NCBI GenBank assembly: GCA_030340625.1
Contig: JAOPHQ010005417.1
Coordinates: forward strand, 55,001 to 119,000
Direction of reading: 5' to 3'
Length of the DNA: 64,000 bases
Origin: Merluccius polli
Lineage: Eukaryota; Chordata; Actinopteri; Gadiformes; Merlucciidae
A program made the translations under genes and the position numbers. Each line of letters opens with the position of its first letter. The stretch's first letter is position 1. This document shows, piece after piece, positions 21,001 through 31,772 of the stretch. Below the pieces are notes generated by a model, which saw nothing but the letters and a program-made list of their open reading frames with translations, had not been told where the DNA came from and searched no databases.

Positions 21001-23909
21001 CAGGTAAGAAATGCAGAGAGCCGGCGATGCGGTTTTCATGTATGAAGAAGACTCTAGCCCCAGTAGCCCTAATCCACATGCATGTAATGCGTGTCTACTT
21101 ATTGACTTCACTACTCTCACCGGCTCTCTCTGGCTCTAGGCACAGTGATACACAGCCACTCCTACAGGGTCCCAGAACCGTACTCGGGTCAGTCTGTGGT
21201 GGTTCTGGGAGCTGGAGCATCTGGGCTGGACATCTCTGTGGAGCTGGCTGGTGTCAACGCGCAGGTACCACACACTGTTCTGACATTGGCCCATACAGCA
21301 CCTTTTTAAAATGCATTTTAAAGAATACAAACATTTAGGGGCACAGTGTAAGGTTTAGATTGCTCTGCTAATGTTAAATGACCAGAATTGTTGTCATGTT
21401 GAGTAAAAGCATTGCCCGGATTTTCTTTATTCATCCTCAACAGTACATTGGCTTTGCTTTGAATCAATAACCTACACTTGCAGGCAAAGTAGCTGGTGAA
21501 ACCTATTGTAAATTCAACTCTGTGTGCTCACTGTGTAAACACAAGAGGCACTAGAAAACCATATGCAGTGTTCCTTTTATTAAAAGCATAGTCAACAGTC
21601 TATATTTAGATATAGAAAAAAACTACTCTGTCTCTCTATTGGCTACAGGTGGTCAATGTAAACGTGTGCTGCTAACCAGATGCTTTTAAACAGGTTAGTG
21701 CTGTGTAACTGTCTCTCTCCAGGTGATTCTGAGTCATGGGAAACCGCCGTTTACTTTCCCTCTGCCCCCCGGGATTCGACAGGCCGCTCCCCTCGCCAGG
21801 GTCAACCAAGACGGCGCCTTCTGTTTCCAGGTTACCGGACTTTCATCATTATTCATTCAAATGTACTATTCTAGTAGCCTAGAAATCTAGACGCCCCTAG
21901 CGGCAGCAAATTTAATTTGCAGCCAGGGGGTCTAGCCCTTCGTCGTCATTTTTCGGTGCTGGAAACAGAAAATCTGTCAGGCCAATCACAGCGTGAGGGG
22001 CGGAATCGGAAGCCGGGCTACCATGACGACAGAGTTGTGACGGTTCCGTGTTAGAGGTAAACAATGGCTGCTGCTGCTGGCGAACGGCTGTCTTTCGACT
22101 CGGCTTTGGCCGCGACTCTTCAAGACTTGAAGTTAACATTTTCTTTGAGAAAAGAACAAAGAACGGCACTGAAGTCTTTCCTCGAAAATAAAGATGTATT
22201 CGGAGTTTTGATTAATTACGTAGTCAGAGCCGTCGCTCTGACTACGTCACCTTCTTCGTTGCTCTGATTGGTTGTAGCGCTATCCTATTGCGTGCAGAGG
22301 GAACTTGAAAGACAACCGTTTATCCCGCCCACGCTGCCAATGGAGCTGAGCCAGACCTTACATCTTTCTGATGTGGGTCTGGCTTGCCAGGCTACTATTC
22401 TAGTATAGCAGGCGCTTTTATCCAAAGTGACTTCCAGTGACTACAGGAACATGTAATTTAAGAGCAGGTAGGGGTTGGACAGTGAATACAGAGACAGGTC
22501 ATTAAGGAGCAGGTAGGGGTTGGACAGTGAATACAGAGACAGGTCATTAAAGAGCAGGTAGGGGTTGGACAGTGAATACAGAGACAGGTCATTAAGGAGC
22601 AGGTAGGGGTTGGACAGTGAATACAGAGACAGGTCATTAAGGAGCAGGTAGGGGTTGGACAGTGAATACAGAGACAGGTCATTAAGGAGCAGGTAGGGGT
22701 TGGACAGTGAATACAGAGACAGGTCATTAAAGAGCAGGTAGGGGTTATACCAACCCAGTCTCACGTCAAAACGTGTAATAGCTACGTTGGTCCACAGCGC
22801 AAAATGTAGTAGTTTCACAATAACGGCTCTAAAATTGTGACATGGCTACGTTTATTTTGGCCTATTCTTTTCTATTGGCCTGCGTCCACGTCACGTGACT
22901 GTCAAGCTTCGGTCTGACAAAGCAAAACAAAATGGCTGGTATTCCTTTTATTGTCAGTGGAAAATGCAATATTAAGATAGTTTCTGCATTGCTGCTTTTC
23001 CTAGCGGCCTGCTATGAACGAGCTGTGTATCAGTCCAAACACACTGTTGTACTGATGTTTTCAGGATGGGTCCACAGCCAGAGCCGAGGTGCTGCTGCTC
23101 TGCACCGGCTACAACTACGTCTTCCCCTACCTGCGAGGGGACGCGCTGGGCCTGGAGGTCAGGAAGGAGCTGGTGAGCCCCTTGTACCGCTTCCTCCTGC
23201 CCCCCGCCTTTCCCTCGCTGTTCATCATCGGTGTCTGCAAACTCATCCTGCCCTTCCCCCACTTCCACTGCCAGGTGAGGTGACATGCACAAAGAACACA
23301 GATCACACGCGTGTTGTGATGTTTGTGGTGGGAGGGGGGACAGATAGGCCAAAATTGCATACAACCATCATACATGTATATAACCTTTTTTAAAATCTGA
23401 TACCAGGCCATTTAGTTGAATAAAAACTGTAATTGACATAATACATCTTTGGTAAATAATAACAATTTGAAAGGTTTGAAAGGTTGATATTGTCGCGAAC
23501 ATGTTCAGACCTAAACATGGGGTCATGGGTCAAAAAGGTTGGGAACCACTGTGCATCAGTCTGCAATTTCTAACCAGACTAACCCCTCCCCCTCCAGGTT
23601 CAGTTTGCCCTGCGAGTGCTGGAGGGCTTGGTCCCTCTGCCATCCCGAGCCCAGATGGAGGAGGAGGTGCGGGGGCAGATGGACGCCAAGAGGCGCCTGG
23701 GGGTGCCCAACAAGCACCTGCTCCGGCTCCAGGCGGATCAGTGGGAGTACTGCCAGGATCTGGCCCGGGACGGCCGCTTCACCCCCCTCTCCCCCATCTT
23801 CCGGAGCCTCTATGAGGAGGTGTGGAGGTGCAGGAACGTGCACCCGCAGGACTACCGCAAGGCTAACTACAGGCTGGCGAGTGACACTCAGTGGGAGCTG
23901 ATAAATTGA
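17747..23909 (+). CDS. Flavin-containing monooxygenase, FMO GS-OX-like
   Basis: Eight coding exons: 17747-17979, 19838-19976, 20484-20626, 20743-20795, 21140-21264, 21723-21830, 23065-23274 and 23598-23909 (stop TGA). All phases agree and give 440 residues, normal for the group. The start follows a good acceptor (ttctcctgcccag), so a 5' UTR exon lies upstream; a second Met nine codons on (MSPLRVAVV) is also possible. Motifs: FAD-binding GxGxxG (VVGAGAAGLCAARH, residues about 16-29), the FMO motif YKGTVIHSHSY (about 194-204), NADPH-binding VVLGAGASGLDISVEL (about 213-228) and the LLLCTGYNYVFPYL block. Such enzymes use NADPH and O2 to oxygenate N or S atoms of small substrates. The sequence resembles the fish FMO GS-OX-like/senecionine N-oxygenase-like group more than FMO1-5. 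A damaged second copy lies at 33.9-35.0 kb. The 3' UTR holds a P2Y receptor fragment. Confidence 0.92.
17985..18045. repeat. (TG)n just after the fmo exon 1 donor
   Basis: A TG run of about 28 units starts within six bases of the GT donor (17980-17981) of the first coding exon. Confidence 0.92.
18341..19717 (-). mobile_element. Rex3 (RTE-clade) LINE, 5' truncated, antisense in fmo intron
   Basis: On the minus strand it reads the RTE reverse transcriptase: HMCFVDLEKAFDRVPRGVLW, GLRQGCPLSPILF, KFKYLGVLFTSEGRMEREI and WLGHLVRMPPGRLPGEVF. The sequence cggtgacaaagggcagccct near 19240, together with a matching site near 19690, corresponds to the conserved segment normally used to recognise Rex3. 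It is flanked by an 11-bp duplication ctgccgcttcc (18330-18340 and 19718-19728). The frame breaks between about 19128 and 19137, where the catalytic box should lie. It is inactive. Confidence 0.92.
20022..20170 (+). mobile_element. tRNA-Val-derived SINE in fmo intron
   Basis: The head (20022-20092) folds like a tRNA: the 7-bp acceptor stem ggtcctag-type pairs with tgggacc, the A box is tagctcaactggtagagc and the B box ggtttgattcc. The anticodon loop ttaacgt reads AAC (Val). The tail has ctttggataaaaacgcc, the body common to fish SINEs. It is therefore a SINE and not a working tRNA gene. Confidence 0.75.
21875..22394 (+). mobile_element. 520-bp DNA transposon carrying the start of a RecQ-like helicase frame
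   Basis: The ends are imperfect inverted repeats (tagcctagaaatctagac and tagcctggcaagccagac). They are flanked by a 9-bp direct repeat ctattctag (21866-21874 and 22395-22403). The matching intron in the fmo pseudogene (near 34255-34270) lacks the element. From 22064 it has an open frame, MAAAAGERLS to LRKEQRTALKSFLENKDVFGVL, which looks like the lead-in to helicase motif I of RecQ-type helicases. The frame then ends after 67 residues at an internal deletion. At that joint sits a hairpin (about 22218-22245, 12-bp arms). It is best read as a deletion derivative of a larger helicase-encoding element. Confidence 0.75.
22402..22750. repeat. 45-bp minisatellite grown inside a dispersed repeat, fmo intron 6
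   Basis: It begins with the common fish repeat start gcttttatccaaagtgactt, then has about six to seven copies of a 45-bp unit (gagcaggtaggggttggaca core). The same dispersed repeat occurs at 34265-34440, 43508-43640 and 58340-58450 with fewer or no internal copies. Confidence 0.88.
22751..23010. other. Unidentified repeat-like insert in fmo intron 6
   Basis: Sequence starting accaacccagtctcacgtca, with the recurrent words gctacgttggtcc and gctacgttt, looks like a dispersed element. It is mostly missing from the fmo pseudogene, where the shared sequence resumes at gctgcttttcctag. No ends could be fixed. Confidence 0.4.
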
Positions 23910-23929
23910 AACCCATAACCCTAAACGCC

Positions 23930-23990
23930 CACCATGCCGTAGGGGACGTAATCGGCAAACTCCTGGTCAATGGCATCGTCCCAGCAGTTG
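23930..23990 (-). pseudogene. 61-bp antisense fragment of the P2Y receptor gene in the fmo 3' UTR
   Basis: Bases 23930-23990 match 36917-36977 of the P2Y receptor coding sequence at 59 of 61 positions on the same DNA strand. Because the receptor is read from the minus strand and fmo from the plus strand, the fmo transcript carries this piece in antisense. Both differences are CpG in the receptor gene and CpA here, which suggests the fmo copy is the derived one. It starts 20 bases after the fmo stop codon. Confidence 0.9.
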
Positions 23991-24059
23991 GAGGAGGACG
24001 GTGTGTTGTGTGTGAGCTGGTGCAGTATTGGGTGCTAGGGGCTAACTGGTCTGGTCCTT

Positions 24060-25372
24060 AGAAGTAGAGGATGTTGTAACGATAGACCTATACACTCAAA
24101 AAAAGAATTAATTGGTTCAACGTATTTTATTATGTGGCAAATTTCCACGCAAAATAATGTGATTAAACCAACTGTATCTTACCATGTTCATTACATGTAA
24201 TTAAAGTGCTTAGGTCAAACATATCAAAATTACATTGACCCAACATGATTTTTCCCAAAGTTAAAAATATCTATATTATGCTGATCCAATGTGTTTTCCC
24301 CCCAATCAAACACTGTTAAAAATGGTCCTGTAAAAAAACATTTAAAAAAATACAGTATGAACTGTTTTTTTGCTTTGTTCAAAAATACATTATATAGCTG
24401 TTATTTTTCCTTTTTAAGTATCTTACAGTTGACGGTTGAAATTTTTTACCAAAATTAATACTGACTTAGCAACTTATACACATAGGAATAGTGGCCAATG
24501 TGGCGATCGGTGAAGTAACATGCAATGAGCTTTCAGTTTCTTTATTGACAACAAAAACAGAGAGAAAGACTTAACTTAGTGTGGATTTAATGCTGGCGTC
24601 ACCAAACCAACCAGTAACGTCTACTATGGTTTCCATACTTATTTCCCCCCAAAACACTTATGAATTAAACAAAATTGCTACTCACCAAATAATTAGTAGA
24701 TGGGGATGGATGAAGAAAAGAATGGATCCAGCTTCATGTGCAGTTCTGGTGAAATTGCTCTTCCCAGAATGCATGAAAGAATGAAAGAAATACTGCATGA
24801 TACTTTTACTTAATCTACTTTGGACGGTTGATTAGCAGTAAAGTGCTGTATTTTAGGTATAAATTATATTTCTGTTAAACTGTCAATGGAGTGTAATTTC
24901 ACATTTCAGATTTTCTTTTGTATTGACAGTAAAGTGCTGTATTTAAAAATAACAGGTTAATACAGTTGAAATCCTGCTGTAAATGTACTGCAATCATTCA
25001 AATCACATTGATCCAATGTGATTTGCCCCCAAGTCAAACATATTATGTTGATCTGATATGCTTTGCCCTTTGTTATTTAATTCAAGACTGTTTCCTGGGT
25101 GCATTTCTTTCATGTGTGTTGCATTCATTGATGACATGTTTTTACATTACCTAAACCAAAAATTATAATTTTCATGAAATGACAACTCAAATGGCATTTT
25201 AAGTTGTTTATTGCTATTCTTTCTGAAAAAATTCTAAACGTGAACTAAAAATATGAATTTTAAACTGGGCACTGTCACTCCCTCAAACTCCCACATCATC
25301 AGGCTTTTGGTCCACACCTGCACCCTCTCTCCAGGCCACACACACCGCTGCACCACCATTGTTAGTGGGGGC
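24060..25372. other. AT-rich noncoding stretch after fmo
   Basis: No gene was seen. It contains recurring words such as tgatccaatgtg and gtaaagtgctgtattt, suggesting an old decayed repeat that starts near tacactcaaaaaaa (24091). Confidence 0.4.
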
Positions 25373-26329
25373 CAGGGGCGAGGCTAGCCCATTTTTAGGG
25401 GTGCTTTAGCACCCCTAAAAACAGGCTCAGCACCCCTAAAACTTGGGTAAGAAATGTTATTCTAAAAATTGTGTTTGTCTTTGACAGGGTTAAATAATGT
25501 CCAAAACATACTCCGTAGTTTGTGGTTTAAAATGTATATGTTAAGGACGAAAATGAAAACATCCCCGCTTAGCAAATGGTATGATCCTCTTCTCACCCCT
25601 CCTTCTCCTCTGCACCGCTCCGCAGCCCGACCGTCCAGCGCGACTCACGCAGAGTGAGATCTGTTTAGTTGTAGTGTTGTGAATCAACTAAGTAAGTGCT
25701 CCAAAGCTGTGTCTCACACTTCTTTCCTTTTACCGAGAGTTGTTCCGATTCCGATACCATATCGGTGAGTGCTGGAGTCCAGGCACCGTTTACCAGTTAG
25801 CTCTGTTAGCCCGGTTAGCTCCGTTAGCGCCATTAGCGCGGCTACAGTCGAACTGGAGTCCATTTATTAAGCAGAAACAGCAGCGCCACAAGTACCTGTG
25901 TAGTGCGTACGTGTGTCTCTGTTGTTTAAGTTTATCGGTACTTTGAGACTCATTTTAACAATCGGGAGTCATGTCAACATGACGTCACGCGCGTCTTTTC
26001 TGGTCCGTCGTCATGGGAACATGAAGCCCTGCCAGTGGTGCGGCGTTTGGACCAGAGTGAAAACAAACGAAACGACACATCACTGTATACCACCAGTATG
26101 TGTGAAAACACTCACTGTGGCTTTTTAAATTCATTGTTATTTATTCATAGATTTATATCTGTTATTTTTCAGTTGTCTGACTATCAAACCAGACAATAAA
26201 ATAAAGTTAAATGTTTTTGTTTTGCTGTATTCATTCATGTTTTACAGAGGATTTAACCTGAACCAGGCTTTGCAACAATAATAATCACATCACATTCATG
26301 GGGGCATAGTATATACTAACTCCTAGCGT

Positions 26330-26408
<79 letters not shown>

Positions 26409-26527
26409 ATAAAGTTATTTTTCAATAGACATATTTTTTGTTTTTGTGTGAAAAAAGTGTGGGTGGTGGCAGTGGGGCTCATTGGGTGCTCAGCACCCCT
26501 AAAGCTCTGACCCTAGAATCGCCCCTG
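25373..26527. mobile_element. hAT-like nonautonomous DNA transposon
   Basis: The ends are inverted repeats caggggcgaggctag and caggggcgattctag, followed on each side by a subterminal ttaggggtgct/agcacccctaa motif. There is an internal (TG)n at 26334-26404. No transposase frame and no intact 8-bp duplication were seen. Confidence 0.65.
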
Positions 26528-26535
26528 CTCATGAC

Positions 26536-26829
26536 CATGGACGTTGCTAGCAATTGAAATAATCCGGGGCTGTAGCCCAGACCAGGGTTGGACTGGGAAC
26601 CAAATTCGGCCCTAGCAATTTTCTCTGATGGGGGGCGGGGGGGTGCACGATCGTAACACACCCTGGACCAACAACCGACGCGGCGTGGGGGGGTGCGTGA
26701 TCGTAACACACCCCGGACCGACGACCGACGTGGGGGGGATATTTTTTATTTCACGGCACAGAGATCCGGGGCTATTCCCAAAAGATCCGGGGCTATAGCC
26801 CCGAATGCTCAGGTCTAACAACGTCCATG
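26536..26829. mobile_element. 294-bp hAT-type MITE with 8-bp target duplication
   Basis: Inverted ends catggacgttg(c/t)tag are flanked by ctcatgac on both sides (26528-26535 and 26830-26837). It lies immediately next to the element at 25373-26527. Confidence 0.85.
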
Positions 26830-28387
26830 CTCATGACCACAAGGTGAGAAGTGGTGCTGAGCCAAGAGGAGCATTGTTGAAGCATTCATCTCATTCTGAT
26901 TCATCACTCACCGCATGGAGGTGGACCTCAGGACTGTGTCCTCCTTCAGTCAAGCTCAGGTCTCTCTCTCTTTATCTCCCTCTGTCTCCCTCTGCGTGTC
27001 TCGGTGGGGTGTGAGGTAAGTGTCCTAGACCTGGCTGAGCAGCAGGGGGTCAAGAGGGTCAAGATCCACAATAAACATTTTGATAAAAATACAGAATACA
27101 TCTAATATACGCATGCCTTGTCTTATATTATATTTCATGAGAATGTATTGATTGAGAAAGGTTTTTGATATTGTTAACGTTATTAACATTATTAACGTTG
27201 TTACCGTTGTTAGCGTTATTTACGTTGTTACGTTATTTATGTAATTTATGTAAATTACGTAAATTGTGTAAATAATGTTGCGAATTAATAATAACATATG
27301 TATCAACAGGCTGTAATATCTACACATAGCCACAAAGGAGTAGAAATAAATATACAAGTTGTATTTACCCGACCTGACCACATGATGGCGGCAAACATAA
27401 TACACTGGGGGCGGGCGTACAACACTAGCCATTATGCGTCACAGAGGCCACGCCTCCTGCCCAGAGACTACCGGGCAACACATCTGGGGGAAGCCAGGAG
27501 CCCGCAGGTAGCCCATCCGGAAGGATGCAAAGCTTAGGGGGCTCTCCACGCGTGATTAATGCAATACCCCTCCATATTCTTCATAGATTAAATACTAAAC
27601 CTAAACAAATAAAGTGAGTTAAAGCGTTTCCTGTGTCGGCGGCCTTCTTCCTCGGAACACAACCCCCACAATCTGGTGACTATCCGACGTGATTCGAGGC
27701 GAAGAGGTTTTATTTTGGGACTTTGGAACTTTGGCCGCACCGCAGTGTACGACTCATCAGCTCTGCCACAAGGCGCCTAAGAAAGAAGGTAAGCAGTGCC
27801 TTATTGCTCAGGCTAAAACTGCACATAGATATCCTAGATATAGGATTATTAGGTGACAGAGCTGGCTAGCGTACGTTGTTGTAAAGCTTTGGTTCTCCGG
27901 TCCATAGTCGTTACAGTTAAGCCGACGTAAAATGAACAGGCGCTGAATACTCAAATTGGGATTGATTAAATTATATTTGTCGCCATTGTACGACATATAG
28001 AAGAAACATGGCCAGTATTGTATTGATGGGTTCAAGTCCCCGGTTAAAATAGCATTATTGTGCCCCGAAGAAGTAACTCTAGTAATAGCAGTAAATGCGG
28101 GTTAGACCCAAGGGTTAACTTTTAAAATAGCACTATAAATGCGGGCTCAAGTCCCCAGGATTGTTTTTTCTTGTTTAATTGGTCAAAGGTTGTGACCTAA
28201 TATGATAACGTGGTAAACTCAGAGGTGGAGTGAGGAGATCGAGTGGTTACAGATTGCTACTAACATCAAATGCACAAAGAACTACCCTAACTTGCATGAA
28301 ACACAATTACCCACATTCATGTACCTAACCCTGCATGTGCTAATGCTTGCTAACTCTGCTAAAGTGCATCTTAGTTATATCTGCAAA

Positions 28388-28775
28388 ATAGGTATGTAAC
28401 TGAAGATAGCCCACCACGTGGGACTAGTCATATGGGCCTTTTGTTCCAAATAGAGGGATGGTAGCATTCCTGTGCTATTAGCCGCAGGCTACCACGTGGG
28501 GGCTAAGGGAAAGGCTATGTGTAGGTATGTAACTGAAGATAGGCCAACAAGTGGGAGCAGTTTTATGGGTCTTTGTTCTTAAGAGAAGGATGGTAGCATT
28601 CCTGTGCTATTAGCCGCAAGCTACCACGTGGGGATAGCGGACATGCTAGGTATTTAGAACTGAAGATAGCCCACCACGGGGGGTTGTTTATGACTCATTG
28701 TTCTCCAAGGGGGATGGTAGCATTCCTGTGTTCTTAGCCATATGGCTTACATGGGAGGCTAATGGCCAGCTAGCT
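28388..28775. repeat. Three imperfect tandem repeats of about 130 bp in the retroelement leader
   Basis: Starting near 28390, 28523 and 28652, each unit opens with aactgaagatag and contains ggatggtagcattcctgtg. Each unit has one or two cacgtgg-like words that pair with each other, so each copy could fold into a stem. Confidence 0.75.
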
Positions 28776-31439
28776 GTAAGAGACAAAGTACTCATCTTTC
28801 ACTCCAACCTATCAACCTTCAAACCATCGTCTTGTTTTTATTTTAAATAGTTTAGTACTCGCTGATAGTACTTAACATTTGATTTCTTCCTTTTATTTGT
28901 GTTAACTAACAGTGCAAGTGGAGTTGGAGCACTTGCACATACGGGCATACACATAGTTGGACATATACACTATATTACCTAGGAAGATATAAAGTGTGCA
29001 CACTTAGGAGTAGTTCTATGCTATAGTAACACCACAGGGAGCATAGATAAGATTACAAATCCCTGTAAGCCATTTTGGGAGTTTACTTAGTAAACCCCCC
29101 ACTGGCCAAGACCCCGACTACCCCTACCCCCACCCAACCTTTCCCCCTACCCCTCCCCCGACGACTGCCCCTGAAGAATTCCCTCGTGGGGACAAAGGAA
29201 AATGGCGATTGACCAGTCTATTATTTACTTTGCGAGACGCCATTACATTGCACAAGTGTGAATGAAGTTGTGCGCAGAATGAAGGCAATACAATAATTCG
29301 GTTTAATGTTATTTTCTAGACTTTTAAGTTTATAAATAACTATGTTAACAGATGTCATTACTGTGATAAAAAGTGTTGTTGTGTAAAAACTGATTATCCA
29401 TAAGCATCAACTTGTCAGTAATAGGAAGGTGTTAAAATTGACATTAACTCTTTGTTTTATTCTTTCCTTTAACCTTAAGAGAAGGAGGGGACCTCCATGT
29501 CCTTTCCAAAGACAGATCATGAACATCTTTTTGTTTTTATTAATTATAAGGTTAACAAAGGAGGAAAGGAATGTTGGACATGACACAATGAGATGGGGAC
29601 AGTAAGTGGTGATTCTTAAAACAAAAGGATTTATTTAGAATGACAGAGGGAAGTAAGTAGAAGGATAGAAGAAGAGATGAGACTGTTGGGACATAGAAAA
29701 TACATATGGAGGGGTCAGCTATATACTTATGTCTGTTATTTGTTTTTTGTTTCCTGTTGATTTGTTTTCTTTGTGTATTTGTTTTATACTTTTAACTGTG
29801 TGTAAGTATTTTGGTGCTTTATAGGACAAATAGCAGACCAACAGCTCAGTTACGTCACATGAAGCCCCGAACCCCTGGTACCCCCTCATGAGTCTTTGTG
29901 CATAAGATGGTTGATGGGCATAATACGGCCGATAGATAGTTTCATTTAAATCAGAAGTTATCTCCTCTACCACTCGTCCACAGTAGTCCAGGGGTCAACC
30001 AGCGCTGGGGGCCGTTGTGGTCCAGGGACATTCCCTCTCACCAAACTGAGATGGGGAGCCCGCCCTAAATGACGATGTGGGAGTGTGGTAGTGTCATAAC
30101 CTGATACACAGTGTTGGGGTGTAACAATTAAACAAGTCCATTTGTAGGTTGCTCAGTTTACCTCCATAATGTGGTGTCCATTGTCTTGTTTTTATGTACG
30201 ATGTTTTGTTTTTGCCCAATGATGCTGACCGTTGCTAAGGCTATGATTCTTAGATGGGCCGGAGTGTTTTCACCTGGGGGACACACAGGTGCCATTGATT
30301 ATTAGAGGTGACTTGGACGATGACAATGAGGAAATTGAGGTTGGTTTATTTGAGGTATACCCATTTTGAGTAAGCAAAACTATTCAATGACTATGTGTGA
30401 CTACATATATATTCAATGTTCACTTCATTCACCATATTCACCTATTGTTTGACTAACCTTTGTATGCACGTTTGTTTTGATATAACTTTCACATATGGTT
30501 TGAACTACTTAGATTAGTAACGATATAAGATCATTAAGATCATTTAGGATTTGGACACGCCTGATCTATAATTCCATAATAGAAACGACTGTCTACATAT
30601 TGTTTGTTGTATTGTGTTAGATGTTTTTCTGCAAAGATACTGGTTGGTTCTGGTCTCTCTTCCCCTCAGGACAATGGAGGGGGGTCCATTAGAGAGAGGA
30701 CAGTTGAGCTGGGGTTCCTGCCCTAAATGGACTCAGAGACTCATATCAGGACATTGAAATGGACTGCATACACAAAATGAACAGCAGGAACATTGCTTCC
30801 TGTTACCAGCGGTTGATAAGTTTCATATTAGGAGGCAACATGGCTGATGGTCTTATCTGAATGTGATGTGTTTTTACACCCTATATTTTCTATTTTCTTT
30901 TTGATTCTTTTAATGATTGATTATTCACAAGTGATTGGTGTTGAAAGATGTTAACACTTTGTAATGATGATTTGTTGTGCATTGACAGTGATTGGTTTGC
31001 AGAGAAGTGCTTCATCCTGATGGGGTGAGATCTTCTCTAGATTAGGAAACCGTCATGATACTCTTTTTTTCATCTCCTAGAGGTGGTTTTCGACTGGATG
31101 ATGGTAACCCAACCTGGACAGACCTCTCTTCAGCTGCTGAAAGGGTAACTGGGAAGAGCTCTTCCGGTGGGGTGAGACTAGCTCATGAATTTGGCCTTAT
31201 TAGAACAATTAAATAAGTTTACCTAGTCTAAAAGTAAATTAAAATAATGTGGGCATAAGATTCAAAGGTAACGCTAGAAGACTAAAATAGTTGTGCCAAA
31301 AAGCTTGATAAACTAGGACCTAGAATCACTGTCATATACATATATTTTATGATATCATCAATATATAAAGGCCAATACAAGCAGGAAGAATGAATGCAAC
31401 ATGCTTAACTTTGTGTTAATTTTGCGTGACTTTTTCAAA

Positions 31440-31772
31440 GTCACGAGGGGGGAATAAGTAGTGTATTTTATTTTCAAGGAGGGAAATATTTTTGCATTTT
31501 ATTCACGAGGGGGGAATAAGTAGTGTATTTTATTTTCAAGGAGGGAAATATTTTTGCATTTTATTTACAAGGGGGGAATAAGTAGTGTATTTTATTTTCA
31601 AGGAGGGAAATATTTTTGCATTTTATTTACAAGGGGGGAATAAGTAGTGTATTTTATTTTCAAGGAGGGAAATATTTTTGCATTTTATTTACAAGGGGGG
31701 AATAAGTAGTGTATTTTATTTTCAAGGAGGGAAATATTTTTGCATTTTATTTACAAGGGGGGAATATTTGTG
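31440..31772. repeat. 62-bp tandem repeat of purine tracts near the retroelement 3' end
   Basis: Five or so copies of a 62-bp unit with two purine tracts each (caaggagggaaat and caaggggggaat). They resemble the purine tract directly before the 3' LTR (about 33087-33098). Confidence 0.88.
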
